In this document: one piece after another, positions 16,776-25,446 of the stretch | Layout: every line of letters starts with the position of its first letter | Numbering within the stretch: the stretch's first letter is position 1 | NCBI RefSeq assembly: GCF_004000885.1 | Contig: NZ_BIMC01000010.1 | Coordinates: 62,001 to 126,000 of the forward strand | Direction: 5' to 3' | DNA length: 64,000 nt | From: Paenibacillus glucanolyticus NBRC 15330 | GTDB lineage: Bacteria; Bacillota; Bacilli; Paenibacillales; Paenibacillaceae | Made by a program: the position numbers and the translations under genes | The notes under the pieces: generated by a model | What the model saw: the letters and a program-made list of their open reading frames with translations, nothing else | The model's database searches: none | What the model was told of the DNA's origin: nothing

Positions 16776-17280
16776 AGAGTAAACTTCCTTTCAAATTCCA
16801 AAATATTGTGAGTTTCTGCCCTTGCTCATCTATCGCTATTACGAATAGATTGAGCAAGATATGAAGCATAGGCCGGGGCTCCATCCCGTTACAGATGAAC
16901 GCTGTTCTTTGCGGACCATAATAAGTTAAAATTGACCAGATATCTCCACTAAATGCAGTCGATCCCCCGGTACCTGTCAATGCAAGAAATATAGGCAGGC
17001 AGCAACGATCCCTATGGCTTGAAGCAATCTGCGGATGCGTCTTCCTCAGAACCGTCCTTGTGATTACATCAAATCCCCGTCATATAGCATTGTTTATAGT
17101 CTGACATTGGTGAGCGCTGTCTGAGGAAGGTTAAAACTTCTCCGTAGGTTAAACAACTTTTTAAATCTCCTCTCTATCACTACTTCGCTTATATGGACAG
17201 TATAAAACTGCGATATATGATAAGTGAGATGGAGTTGTAATGAAGTTGTAATTGTTGAAAATAGTCCGCACGCACAAAAA
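16571..17280. other. Long leader/promoter region of module A transporter operon
   Basis: About 700 bp without a convincing gene, between the terminator of the regulator-kinase-lipoprotein operon and the first permease. It contains a direct repeat (17234-17252) with a weak downstream promoter-like stretch (TATACT on the minus strand at 17199-17204). It also holds two overlapping short minus-strand frames (16711-16980 and 16557-16775) of doubtful reality. If the promoter is at 17200, the leader is about 620 nt. Confidence 0.5.
17234..17252 (-). promoter_or_regulatory. Direct repeat, candidate response-regulator site of module A
   Basis: On the minus strand ATTACAAC-TTC-ATTACAAC: two identical 8-mers at 11-bp spacing, the geometry used by OmpR/PhoB-type regulators. 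It lies about 30 bp upstream of a weak -10-like TATACT with no good -35 box, as expected for an activated promoter. A related repeat precedes module B. Confidence 0.5.
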
Positions 17281-17309
17281 AAGACTAGCTGCTTTATGCA
17301 GCTAGTCTT
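17281..17309 (-). terminator. Rho-independent terminator of the module A regulatory operon
   Basis: A perfect 12-bp stem (AAGACTAGCTGC / GCAGCTAGTCTT) with a 5-nt loop, followed on the minus strand by a T-run. It overlaps the stop codon of the lipoprotein gene and separates the regulatory genes from the transporter operon. Confidence 0.9.
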
Positions 17310-18069
17310 GGTTTTGAAGGTTGACAGGCGATCTCGGATAATTCTTGAGCATTACCATCAGATCTTTGTTGAAGCCTGTAACTTTCATGCTGGTTAAATT
17401 AACTGTAATTTGATATTTCAATGAATTGTCTTTCTTACTCCTGTAATATATCTCTGCTTCATCTGCCGAGCTAAACGAGCCAAAATCCGCACTCAAATCT
17501 GATAAAGAGTAACCTTCCTTATCTTGAATAAACTTGCCCGAGGTTTCAGTTATTTTAGAAGAAGGTATATTTTTATTTATATCTACTGTTGTTTGATAGT
17601 CCGATTTCTGGAAATTAGAGATTTTCAGGACATTGCCATCTCTTGCATTCAATACGATATCGTATCCTTTTTTGCGAGTGGGAGTTATGGTCATCGTAAC
17701 ATAGTACAAGCCATCGGGAATATTATTCAACTCTGTTTTGGCATCCTCCCTATCCTTCTGAGATGCACGCGAGGCAATGTTTTGTTCGACCAGCTCTTTC
17801 AACTTGTTTTGATCTGCCGCCATTAGCTCAAATTGAACTTGGTTCAACGTTAATTGTTCATTGAAATACTTGTTGACCGCATTTATGCTTAATGTTTTCA
17901 CGGCCTCTTGTGAAAGCACGCCTTCGTAGTTCACTTCATTGCTTTCTCGCTCATTGCTTATTTTTTTAACCATGACCTTGTCCTTCTCGATGCTGTTATA
18001 GAATCCACCGCAACCCGTCGTTAAGATCATGAACACAGCGAAAATAATAAGAAAGCTGAGCTTGTTCAT
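17302..18069 (-). CDS. Module A lipoprotein linked to two-component system
   Basis: A 255-aa predicted lipoprotein: signal peptide with lipobox LTTGC (Cys20), followed by a charged region and then alternating helical and strand segments. I recognise no named family. The blocks SINAVNKYFNEQLT, YYVTMTITPTRKKGYDIVLNARDGNVLKI and YQITVNLTSMKVTGFN suggest two small alpha/beta domains of the kind used in sensor accessory proteins. Its ATG overlaps the kinase stop by 4 nt, so it is translationally coupled to the kinase. The natural inference is an extracytoplasmic accessory or modulator of that kinase, or a ligand-capture protein for the transporter downstream. Module B has a lipoprotein at the same place, but of a different fold. 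Confidence 0.75.
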   Translation of the reverse strand: MNKLSFLIIFAVFMILTTGCGGFYNSIEKDKVMVKKISNERESNEVNYEGVLSQEAVKTLSINAVNKYFNEQLTLNQVQFELMAADQNKLKELVEQNIASRASQKDREDAKTELNNIPDGLYYVTMTITPTRKKGYDIVLNARDGNVLKISNFQKSDYQTTVDINKNIPSSKITETSGKFIQDKEGYSLSDLSADFGSFSSADEAEIYYRSKKDNSLKYQITVNLTSMKVTGFNKDLMVMLKNYPRSPVNLQNQD

Positions 18070-19505
18070 TGTATCCCCCCGCCTTCTCGTTCTCCTTGAT
18101 CGAAGATGAGTCTGAATGTCGTACCCTGATTCTCTTCACTACTCACTTCAAAGATGGCATGATGTATACGAGCTATGCTTTGACATATAGAAAGGCCTAA
18201 GCCCGCTCCATTGTTTCCTCTCGTTCTGCTTTTATCCGCCACATAGAACGGTTCGAAGATTTTGTCTTGATGCTCTTTGGGAATCCCGATACCCTGGTCG
18301 ATGACTTCCAGCACGTATCGACTGCCGCGCCAGTATGCACGAATCGTAATGATTTGTTCTGCAGCAGATGCCTTGAGTGCATTGTCCACGAGATTGAAGA
18401 TCACGATTTTTATCAAATCCTTTTCCAACAACAGACTGCCTTTTTCGCAATCGGTAGCAATCGTAACGTGCTTCTCCCTAGCTTTCAACTCCATCGTAGA
18501 TTTAATCTCAGCAATGATTGCTACCAGATCATGTTTTTCTAATTGATATTGATCCCCCTGAAGCAGGATCAAATCCATCAGTTTCAACGAAAGTGACTCC
18601 AACCGTTTTCCTTCGGAGTAAATCACATTCAGTCCGTCTAGAAGCTGCTCTTTGTTGTACTTGGATATCCGAAGAAAATTCGCATATCCGATTATTGATG
18701 TCAACGGTGTTTTTAATTCATGAGTAAAATTGTTAATGAATCGTTGCTTCTCTTGATTATGCAGCTCCAACTCATTGATTTTATCCTCGACAACGGCGGC
18801 CATATCATTGAAATTACGTGCCAGAACGCCAATCTCATCCTTTGATTTCAGCTGCACACGTTCCGAAAAATTTCCTTTTGCAATGATTTGAGCCGTTTGG
18901 TTAAGTTGTTTGATCGGTTTTGTCAGTCCTCTGCTTATGAAAAACATAATAATCATATAGAGTAAAACTGCGGCCATACCCACTCTAATGAAAAAGCTAT
19001 ACTGAGCCAGGCGCTCCTGATACACAAGAGAAATGTCTTTGATATAGGTGAACACATAATTTTTATGATTGATATCCGTAATATTCGTTGTAAACAATAA
19101 AGTACGTCCGTCGATATCCCTCAAAATATATTTGATTTCATCCGCGGCCAGTTTGTCCAATTCCTCGCGCTGCGATGGCATCTTAAAGTCCGTATTGCTG
19201 AAGATAGACTGCCCCTTGTCATTCATAATATCCATGTATGTGTGCTGATCAACGTTTTTCTCGACAAATTCTTTGGCAATATTCGTTAACACAGTTTTCT
19301 CGTAATCAATGGAATCATAGATGCGAAGAGTCGGAACGATCGCGTTGACACTAGAATGAATGTTCATGTTCTGGCTGATACCGCTGTTGATTTCCTGCTG
19401 CAGCATCTTGCTATGATTTCTCTCAATGACCATGATACAGGCAGCATTAAAGATAAAAACAAAGGATAGAATCGAAGACAAATAAATTTTATGCCAAAAC
19501 TTCAT
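18066..19505 (-). CDS. Module A sensor histidine kinase
   Basis: A 479-aa membrane kinase with a helix at residues 5-27, an extracytoplasmic sensor region (about 30-155) and a second helix near 160-180. Then follow a HAMP linker (FISRGLTKPIKQL...), the HisKA dimerisation box FTHELKTPLTSIIG near residue 262 with the phosphorylated His, and an HATPase domain with N box (FNLVDNALKA), G1 (VIDQGIGIP) and G2 (GAGLGLSICQSI). All expected catalytic motifs are intact. It sits 3 nt after the response regulator gene and overlaps the lipoprotein gene by 4 nt. Given its position directly upstream of the CUT1/HlyD operon, it probably controls that operon. The signal is unknown. Confidence 0.93.
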   Translation of the reverse strand: MKFWHKIYLSSILSFVFIFNAACIMVIERNHSKMLQQEINSGISQNMNIHSSVNAIVPTLRIYDSIDYEKTVLTNIAKEFVEKNVDQHTYMDIMNDKGQSIFSNTDFKMPSQREELDKLAADEIKYILRDIDGRTLLFTTNITDINHKNYVFTYIKDISLVYQERLAQYSFFIRVGMAAVLLYMIIMFFISRGLTKPIKQLNQTAQIIAKGNFSERVQLKSKDEIGVLARNFNDMAAVVEDKINELELHNQEKQRFINNFTHELKTPLTSIIGYANFLRISKYNKEQLLDGLNVIYSEGKRLESLSLKLMDLILLQGDQYQLEKHDLVAIIAEIKSTMELKAREKHVTIATDCEKGSLLLEKDLIKIVIFNLVDNALKASAAEQIITIRAYWRGSRYVLEVIDQGIGIPKEHQDKIFEPFYVADKSRTRGNNGAGLGLSICQSIARIHHAIFEVSSEENQGTTFRLIFDQGEREGGGIQ

Positions 19506-19508
19506 CGA

Positions 19509-20165
19509 TCAATCCTCCAGCCGGTAGCCGATTTTGTATATGGTTTTGATATTTTCCTGCAAATGAAGCTTTTTGCGCAGCGATTTGATATGCATATCGA
19601 CCGTTCTTGTTTCACCGAAATAGTCGCCGCCCCATACTTTATCGAGAAATTGCTCTCGTGAGAGGGCTATATTCTTATTTTTCAGCAACACAACTAACAA
19701 ATCGTATTCCTTCGGTGTCAGCTCTACGGGTTGGCTATGGATGGTCACTTCCCTTTTGTCAATGTTGACTTGAACGTCTTGAAATTGCATCATGGATTCT
19801 TCTTTGCCGTATCTGCGTAGCACAGTTTCGATACGGGCCAAGAGCTCGATCGCCTCAAAAGGCTTGACCATGTAATCATCCGCCCCTAATTTGAGTCCGG
19901 TGACTTTGTCGTATACCGAGTTTTTTGCGGTAAGGAAAATAACGGGTATACGATGGCGTTGGATTTTTGACATCAATTCAAAACCATCTATCTTGGGAAT
20001 CATAACGTCTAACAGAATGAGATCAAACGTCTCACGTTCTATTGCCTCCAGCGCCGCCAGTCCATCATATACCTCCGTGGTCGCATAGTTCACGATGTTG
20101 AGATTCATTTTAATGATATTGGAAATGTGAATATCGTCTTCGACGATCAATATCTTCTTATTCAT
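19509..20165 (-). CDS. Module A OmpR/PhoB-type response regulator
   Basis: A 218-aa DNA-binding response regulator. The receiver domain (1-115) has the acidic pair EDD near residue 9, the phospho-acceptor Asp in LILLDVMIPKIDG (about 53), and the Lys in DDYMVKPF. The C-terminal winged-helix domain (about 125-215) has the family pattern ELTPKEYDLLVVLLKN, then TVDMHIKSLRKKLHL and YKIGYRLE. It is the first gene of the regulator-kinase-lipoprotein operon. OmpR-family proteins bind direct repeats, and a repeat at 17234-17252 upstream of the transporter operon fits as target. Nothing is missing or truncated. Confidence 0.93.
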   Translation of the reverse strand: MNKKILIVEDDIHISNIIKMNLNIVNYATTEVYDGLAALEAIERETFDLILLDVMIPKIDGFELMSKIQRHRIPVIFLTAKNSVYDKVTGLKLGADDYMVKPFEAIELLARIETVLRRYGKEESMMQFQDVQVNIDKREVTIHSQPVELTPKEYDLLVVLLKNKNIALSREQFLDKVWGGDYFGETRTVDMHIKSLRKKLHLQENIKTIYKIGYRLED

Positions 20166-20595
20166 TTTCTTATTTCTCCTGACCTGACGTTCAATACGTA
20201 TTTATTAACTCAAACAATAACAAGCATAGTGTGCTGCTAACTTCAACGCCTCCATCATAAAGCTGATACCATTATAATTCTGGTCTAAGTCGTACAGTTT
20301 GACAATACCCAATGTTATTTGCCCTCACGAAAGATCAACCAGTTGTGAAGCCTCTTAATTTCTATCTCCCTCTGCTGTCTGTTCCTCCCATTGATTAGAG
20401 ATTAGAGACCATTTGTTAAGAAAAAGTGTGAAAAATATTAAAAATTCCTTAAGTTCACCAACACAAAAAAACCGCGAATTCTCGCGGTTAGTTAATATGC
20501 CGTTCATGAATCCTTTACCAGCGCTCTTTGCGCTCGCTTCGCGATTCGCTGCCTATCCTTGTTGTTAGGATAACCCGCTTGCATCTAATTAATTC
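20166..20595. other. Intergenic region with terminator
   Basis: This 430-bp gap holds the promoter region of the module A regulatory operon at its low-coordinate edge and a terminator at 20470-20489 for the genes entering from the right. I see no further gene. Confidence 0.6.
20470..20489 (-). terminator. Terminator of the kinase gene (CCGCG hairpin family)
   Basis: AACCGCGA / TCGCGGTT with a 4-nt loop, followed on the minus strand by seven T. It belongs to a set of at least five similar CCGCG hairpins in this window. Confidence 0.85.
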
Positions 20596-22008
20596 CTATA
20601 GCCGGATTTCAATCGTGGTGCCTTGACCGACCTCACTCTTGACCTGGATATCTCCTCCATGCGCAATAATAATATCATGCGTTATCGCCATGCCGAGGCC
20701 TGATCCTTTGTGCAATTCACCTGTATTCGTTCCCCGGAAATACCGATCGAATATTCGCCCAAGCTCCTCCTGCTTAATGCCCTTCCCATTGTCTTCAACA
20801 CGGATCAGGGTATGAAGCCCATTCTTCTCCACCCGGACCTTAATGACGATATGTTCTTCATTGTGGACGATAGCATTGTAGATCAGGTTGCTTATGGCTC
20901 TGCGAATCAGAATACCATCAACCTCGATGGATATGAACTCGTCACTGCACTGAAAATCGATGGTTCGATTGGAATATCGAGCATCATTGAGTGTATCAAT
21001 TACAACATTTCGAACCAGACGCACGATATTGATATTGTTTTTGTTCAACGTCAGCTCCCTATTCTTTAATCGCGTGGACAGATTCAAATCCTCAATGACG
21101 TCTTTCAAGTAGATGGATTTGCGTTCAATGATCTCGGCGTAATCCCTCATCTCATCAACGGAGAACTGATACTCCGGATCCTTCATCATCTCGGCATACC
21201 CTTGTATCGAAGCGAGAGGTGTTTTGATATCATGCGAGATATTACCAATCCATTCTTCCTTCATGGCATCCAATTTCTTTCTTTCCATTTCGCTTGATTT
21301 CAGTTCCTGAGACAGATGATTGATGTTGGAGAAGACGTCCTTGTATACCCCTTTAGGTCTATGGTAGACGTTGTAATTCTTGTTAGCCAGGCTCTTGATG
21401 CTGTCTATCAGAATATGCAGTGGTTTGGTCAACCGCTTGCTAAAAATATAAGCGATGCATAAGGCGATAATTCCATCAACCGCGATGATTGTCAGGCTAA
21501 ACACCTTCAGCACCTGTCCTAGATTACGGGAATCGAAGGTTAATACTTGCCGCTCCAGGTATGGAGTCGTGAAACCTACCAAGTAGCTGTATCGATGGTT
21601 CGGCACTTTTTTCTCGCCAATGAAGACGGTGGAGAGAACTTCCTTCTCGACATACTTATAGATCTGCACGATATCGATGGGGGTATATTTTGTTCTGGCC
21701 GCTTCGGGTGCGAGATACCGATAGATTTCCCTGCCGTTCTCATCTAATATTTGTACCCACGCCTGATTATCCCGAAGAATCTCCTTGCCTCTTTCGGTAA
21801 CTGACGGACCTGATTCTGCTATAAGGATATGTTCCTTAAAGGATCGGGCTATTGCCTCTGCAGAGGTTTCACTCTCAGCTAGCGGGAAATCCTCGTTCAT
21901 CGCCTGCAAGACAAATAACCCGAGTACCACCATGATATTCATAATAATGACGATAACGACAATCAGAACAACGGAGAACAGATACCTGCCGGTCAACCTC
22001 CATTTCAT
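20596..22008 (-). CDS. Sensor histidine kinase of the Bce/Yxd-like operon
   Basis: A 470-aa kinase with two membrane helices (about 8-32 and 165-190) flanking a 130-residue extracytoplasmic domain. It continues with a HAMP linker (FSKRLTKPLHILIDSI), HisKA box ISHDIKTPLASIQGYAEMM near residue 256, and HATPase N (ISNLIYNAIVHN), G1 (VEDNGKGIK) and G2 (GSGLGMAITHDII) boxes. Kinases paired with Bce transporters are usually small intramembrane sensors with almost no outside loop. This one has a large sensor domain, so signal detection may be direct rather than only through the transporter. It follows the regulator gene by 3 nt and ends at a strong terminator. Confidence 0.92.
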   Translation of the reverse strand: MKWRLTGRYLFSVVLIVVIVIIMNIMVVLGLFVLQAMNEDFPLAESETSAEAIARSFKEHILIAESGPSVTERGKEILRDNQAWVQILDENGREIYRYLAPEAARTKYTPIDIVQIYKYVEKEVLSTVFIGEKKVPNHRYSYLVGFTTPYLERQVLTFDSRNLGQVLKVFSLTIIAVDGIIALCIAYIFSKRLTKPLHILIDSIKSLANKNYNVYHRPKGVYKDVFSNINHLSQELKSSEMERKKLDAMKEEWIGNISHDIKTPLASIQGYAEMMKDPEYQFSVDEMRDYAEIIERKSIYLKDVIEDLNLSTRLKNRELTLNKNNINIVRLVRNVVIDTLNDARYSNRTIDFQCSDEFISIEVDGILIRRAISNLIYNAIVHNEEHIVIKVRVEKNGLHTLIRVEDNGKGIKQEELGRIFDRYFRGTNTGELHKGSGLGMAITHDIIIAHGGDIQVKSEVGQGTTIEIRL

Positions 22009-22011
22009 ACC

Positions 22012-22719
22012 CTATTCATCCTCTGCGACAAGCTTATATCCGAGACCCTTTACCGTCAGCAAATATCGGGGTGCTGAAGGATCATCTTCTATTTTCTCCC
22101 GCAGCCTCCTTACGTGCACCATGACCGTATTATCAAATCCGAAGAATTCCTCACCCCATACCTGATCATACAGGCTTTCCTTACTGATGATCTGACCCGG
22201 ATGTTTAAGCAGCAGTGTCAACAATCCCAGCTCCTTCGGTTTAAGCGGAATGACCTTGCCATTCTTCCTCAGCTCCACCTTCTCCTCATCTAACTCAAAA
22301 GGGCCTACTTTAATGAGACGATTAGCCTTATCCTCCAGTTGAACAGAATCAGCCCTTCGGAAACGTGCCTTAATCCGATAAGCCACTTCCTTAGGACTAA
22401 ACGGTTTGGTGATATAATCGTCGCCACCGATGGCAAAACCCAAGATTTTATCAATCTCCTCCGCCTTGGCCGATAAGAAAAATATGGGGACATTGGAGAC
22501 AGCACGGATTTTCTTGCATACCTCGTAACCTTCTCCGTCCGGAAGCATGATATCCAAAATGACGATGTCGGGCTGGCATCTCTGGAACTCATCCCACGCC
22601 GCTTCCGCGGTAGCTGCTGTATATACCTGATCTATGCCTTCCTTGACCAAGACAGTCTGAAGCAGTCTGACAATATCGGCTTCATCATCAACGATCAGTA
22701 CCTTCTGATCAAATCCCAT
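22012..22719 (-). CDS. OmpR-type response regulator of the Bce/Yxd-like operon
   Basis: A 235-aa response regulator with receiver (VLIVDDEADIVRLLQ; phospho-Asp in DIVILDIMLPDGEG; Lys in DDYITKPFSPKE) and winged-helix output domain (KPKELGLLTLLLKHPG, then TVMVHVRRLREKIEDD and VKGLGYKL). The ATG at 22719 has GGGGGTG 6 nt upstream and is preferred over a GTG three codons earlier. It is followed by its kinase after a 3-nt gap. It lies downstream of the metallopeptidase, YxeA and ABC genes, the reverse of the usual order in which the regulator precedes the transporter. It is expected to activate the ABC operon. Confidence 0.92.
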   Translation of the reverse strand: MGFDQKVLIVDDEADIVRLLQTVLVKEGIDQVYTAATAEAAWDEFQRCQPDIVILDIMLPDGEGYEVCKKIRAVSNVPIFFLSAKAEEIDKILGFAIGGDDYITKPFSPKEVAYRIKARFRRADSVQLEDKANRLIKVGPFELDEEKVELRKNGKVIPLKPKELGLLTLLLKHPGQIISKESLYDQVWGEEFFGFDNTVMVHVRRLREKIEDDPSAPRYLLTVKGLGYKLVAEDE

Positions 22720-22813
22720 TTCGTTCACCCCCTGCTATAAACAACATCTTTCCCACCTTAAAAGCCGCTATACCCAAGCGGCGGCTCCAAGAAATCGATC
22801 CCGAACCTCCAGC

Positions 22814-25018
22814 TTACTCCTCCGCGAAAAATTGGGAAAGAGGGTTCTCCACTTTTTTATCCGACGTCACCTTGCCCGTCTTGTCCAACACGTAATACTG
22901 ATAATAAGCACTCGTGAATCCGATGGATTCCTGCATCTTCATCAGGTAAGATTCAAATCCTCCGTCGGCTACCTGATCTCCACTCCAGAAGAAGTGCAGC
23001 ATCAAGCGATTCTGATTATATGGATGTTTGATAATGTAGGCACCGGCGGCTGAAGGTTGATTCATATTCGCTTTCCATGCAAACCCTATTTTGTTGGCCC
23101 GTTCGATGATGCTGGATCTTAAAGCCTGCACAAAACCGTTTGTCTTCTCATTGCCGATCACAATCAGGTTGCTGGTCCCCAGTTCCTTCTTCATTTTCCT
23201 CTTCAGCATCTGACGATCCCTGATTACGTCATAGTCGACTCCGCTTAAATCCAGAAACATCGTCAATTGGTTTACCATATCTTCCTGCTGCTTGCTTGCT
23301 AACTTGTTTGCTTGATCGCTGAGAACAATGGTTAACGCTTCACCCTGAAGCGCTTTGTCGATCACGCGGCTCATGGTCTCGTAAGCCAAACCCGGAATCT
23401 GGGTTAAGGATGATTGATACAACAGTTGGAACTGATCGTGCAGATATGCAGATTTCTCCTTATCCGACATTTGATATTCGGTCTTCAGTTTAAAATTCGG
23501 TTCATACAGGGCCGTTCTCATTTCATTACGCGCTTCTTCGCCAAGCACATCTTCAATGGTTTGAAGCAGTCCGTCCATTGTAGCATTCTGATACACATAG
23601 CGCGTGAAATATTCTCTCATAAATTCATCAAACTTCGCTTCTCCGACGGTTCGGTACAATTGATATATCGCTTGACGGCCTTTATCATAATAAACTGGAC
23701 TGGCCCAGTCCCCCACCTCTTCATTGGTTGACGCTATGGCCCGATCGATGGAGGAGTCGTCAAATTGAATGGATTTAAAGCCATTCATCTTATCTCCCTG
23801 CTTCTCGGCGAAATATACCTTGGAAAAGTCCGCAAATCCTTCATCCAGGAAGGATTCGGTCTCGGAATCATTTCCGATCAACGCATGGAACCATTGATGT
23901 GCGATTTCATGAACGAAGACGGTGTCTTGTGCGGGATCGGCATTACGTTTGATCTGCCCCATTTGAATCACCCGTGCGTACTCGACTGCCACACCCTCCA
24001 CGTACGATTCGACAATCCGAAACTCAGGGTAGGGATAAACACCGTATTTATCACTGAAAAAATCAATGGCTTTGAATGCCTCATCCATGTATCGTTCAAC
24101 AAGCTTATTCTTCCCTGGCTGGTTGTCAAAATAATAATATTCCACCGTAAGACCATCACGGGTAACACTGTCAACTTTGAAATTCGGACTGGCAAAAAAT
24201 ACGAACTCTCTTGTATTCCGGGCCTCAGTGGACACCACTTTGCGTCCGTTCACCACATCATTTCGTACCGAGATCGTGCCGGGCATTGCTACCTGATAAT
24301 CGTCGGGAACGTTTAGCGAAACCTCATAGTCTGCCGAGGTGTAATAATCCGTCTCGAATGTACGGCTGTAAGGAGCTGTATTCCACTGATGCTTGTCCTC
24401 GTCATAGACAGACATGACCGGGAACCCGTGGGCTCCGTTAATGATATCTTTATAATACGATAAGCGCTGTGAACCGTAAGGTATTTTCAGATTGAAGTCA
24501 ATCTGAACCGAGACCGATTCTCCCGGCTGAATGGGATGCTTCAATTGCACCGTCAGGGCCTGGTCTTTGTTCCTAAACTCAAGAGCTTGGCCGTTTGCCG
24601 TCACTCCTTCAATATCAATGCCACCAAGAAAGTCTTCCGGCTTCTTGTCCGGGTTGTTACTGCTGATTTCTTCATTGGATCGCTTGAACATGGTTGTCTG
24701 AGTAGACTTCGAGCGGTTGGCATCGGCATAAGTATGAAAAACCAATTGCTTCAATGTATCCTTGCTTGTGTTCAGATAAGTAATCCATTCACTCCCCTGC
24801 ATCGTCATTTTCTTCTCATTCAACCGGGCTTGAATTTGGTATTGAACAGGCGCTTGAGCCTCCACATTCGCTGCACGCTGTGAAATCGTCGGAACAAGCG
24901 CTGCGCCCGCCGCAGCGCTGCCCGCGTTGATGAGCGGGCATGCTGTCAAGATCAGTGCAAGCGAGCTGAAAACTGTTTTTTTGAATAAGGTTGATATAGC
25001 TTCTCTGGATGGGTTCAT
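22814..25018 (-). CDS. Secreted M1-type zinc metallopeptidase
   Basis: A 734-aa exported protease or aminopeptidase. A signal peptide (residues 1-35) includes a Cys (LTACPL) in a lipobox-like context, so lipid anchoring is possible but unclear. The catalytic gluzincin motif HEIAHQWF lies near residue 367, and the third zinc ligand is the Glu of LDEGFADF about 20 residues later, giving HExxH-x18-E as in M1 peptidases. The exopeptidase GxMEN motif is not obvious; the equivalent region reads VEGVAVEYARVIQM, so activity may differ from classic aminopeptidases. It lies between YxeA and the response regulator in one orientation with the Bce-like ABC genes. A role in cleaving or clearing the sensed peptide is an inference. 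Confidence 0.82.
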   Translation of the reverse strand: MNPSREAISTLFKKTVFSSLALILTACPLINAGSAAAGAALVPTISQRAANVEAQAPVQYQIQARLNEKKMTMQGSEWITYLNTSKDTLKQLVFHTYADANRSKSTQTTMFKRSNEEISSNNPDKKPEDFLGGIDIEGVTANGQALEFRNKDQALTVQLKHPIQPGESVSVQIDFNLKIPYGSQRLSYYKDIINGAHGFPVMSVYDEDKHQWNTAPYSRTFETDYYTSADYEVSLNVPDDYQVAMPGTISVRNDVVNGRKVVSTEARNTREFVFFASPNFKVDSVTRDGLTVEYYYFDNQPGKNKLVERYMDEAFKAIDFFSDKYGVYPYPEFRIVESYVEGVAVEYARVIQMGQIKRNADPAQDTVFVHEIAHQWFHALIGNDSETESFLDEGFADFSKVYFAEKQGDKMNGFKSIQFDDSSIDRAIASTNEEVGDWASPVYYDKGRQAIYQLYRTVGEAKFDEFMREYFTRYVYQNATMDGLLQTIEDVLGEEARNEMRTALYEPNFKLKTEYQMSDKEKSAYLHDQFQLLYQSSLTQIPGLAYETMSRVIDKALQGEALTIVLSDQANKLASKQQEDMVNQLTMFLDLSGVDYDVIRDRQMLKRKMKKELGTSNLIVIGNEKTNGFVQALRSSIIERANKIGFAWKANMNQPSAAGAYIIKHPYNQNRLMLHFFWSGDQVADGGFESYLMKMQESIGFTSAYYQYYVLDKTGKVTSDKKVENPLSQFFAEE

Positions 25019-25055
25019 ATGGTTCTCTCCTCTGAGTTTTGAATTCTTTACGGTC

Positions 25056-25421
25056 TTATTTCTCTAACATTTCAAGCTTTGCCCTGGCTTGTTCCGGCAG
25101 CTCGTTAGCCTGTACTTCCTGATAGGAGCCAACACCCGATTTTTTAACATACACTCGCAGATAAGCTTCCTTGCGGAGCTCTTTTTGCGCCGTAAAGGTT
25201 AGCGTTTTGGCTGCTCCCTCTTTATCAAATCCTTCCAGGGTATATTCATAATAAATATACTTCTTACCATCATCTGACTTATCTTCCACTCGGGTGCCCT
25301 CTTGGATTTGCACATAATATTGGTCCGTACCCAGACGGTTGATGTTCACATTTTGAATAAAAATGATAAATCCAATGAGAAGTGCTGCTAAAATGCCTCC
25401 GAAAATCATCACTTTTTTCAT
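25056..25421 (-). CDS. yxeA: YxeA family protein
   Basis: A 121-aa exported or membrane-anchored small protein with an N-terminal hydrophobic helix (MIFGGILAALLIGFIIFIQ) and a compact beta-rich tail. It has the YxeA pattern DQYYVQI, YYEYTLEGFDKEGAAKTLTF, RKEAYLRVYV and GVGSYQEV. In Bacillus subtilis yxeA is the last gene of the yxdJKLM-yxeA operon, whose ABC transporter is Bce-like and responds to antimicrobial peptides. Here it immediately follows the permease gene, a matching context. The ATG at 25421 with GAGGAGAA upstream is preferred over a start six codons earlier. Molecular function is unknown. Confidence 0.8.
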   Translation of the reverse strand: MKKVMIFGGILAALLIGFIIFIQNVNINRLGTDQYYVQIQEGTRVEDKSDDGKKYIYYEYTLEGFDKEGAAKTLTFTAQKELRKEAYLRVYVKKSGVGSYQEVQANELPEQARAKLEMLEK

Positions 25422-25446
25422 GGTTATTCTCCTCTGCAATTTAAGT

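Noticed and set aside
16711-16980. 89-codon minus-strand frame in the module A leader
   Set aside because: No ribosome site, overlaps another short frame, no recognisable family; kept only as part of the leader description.
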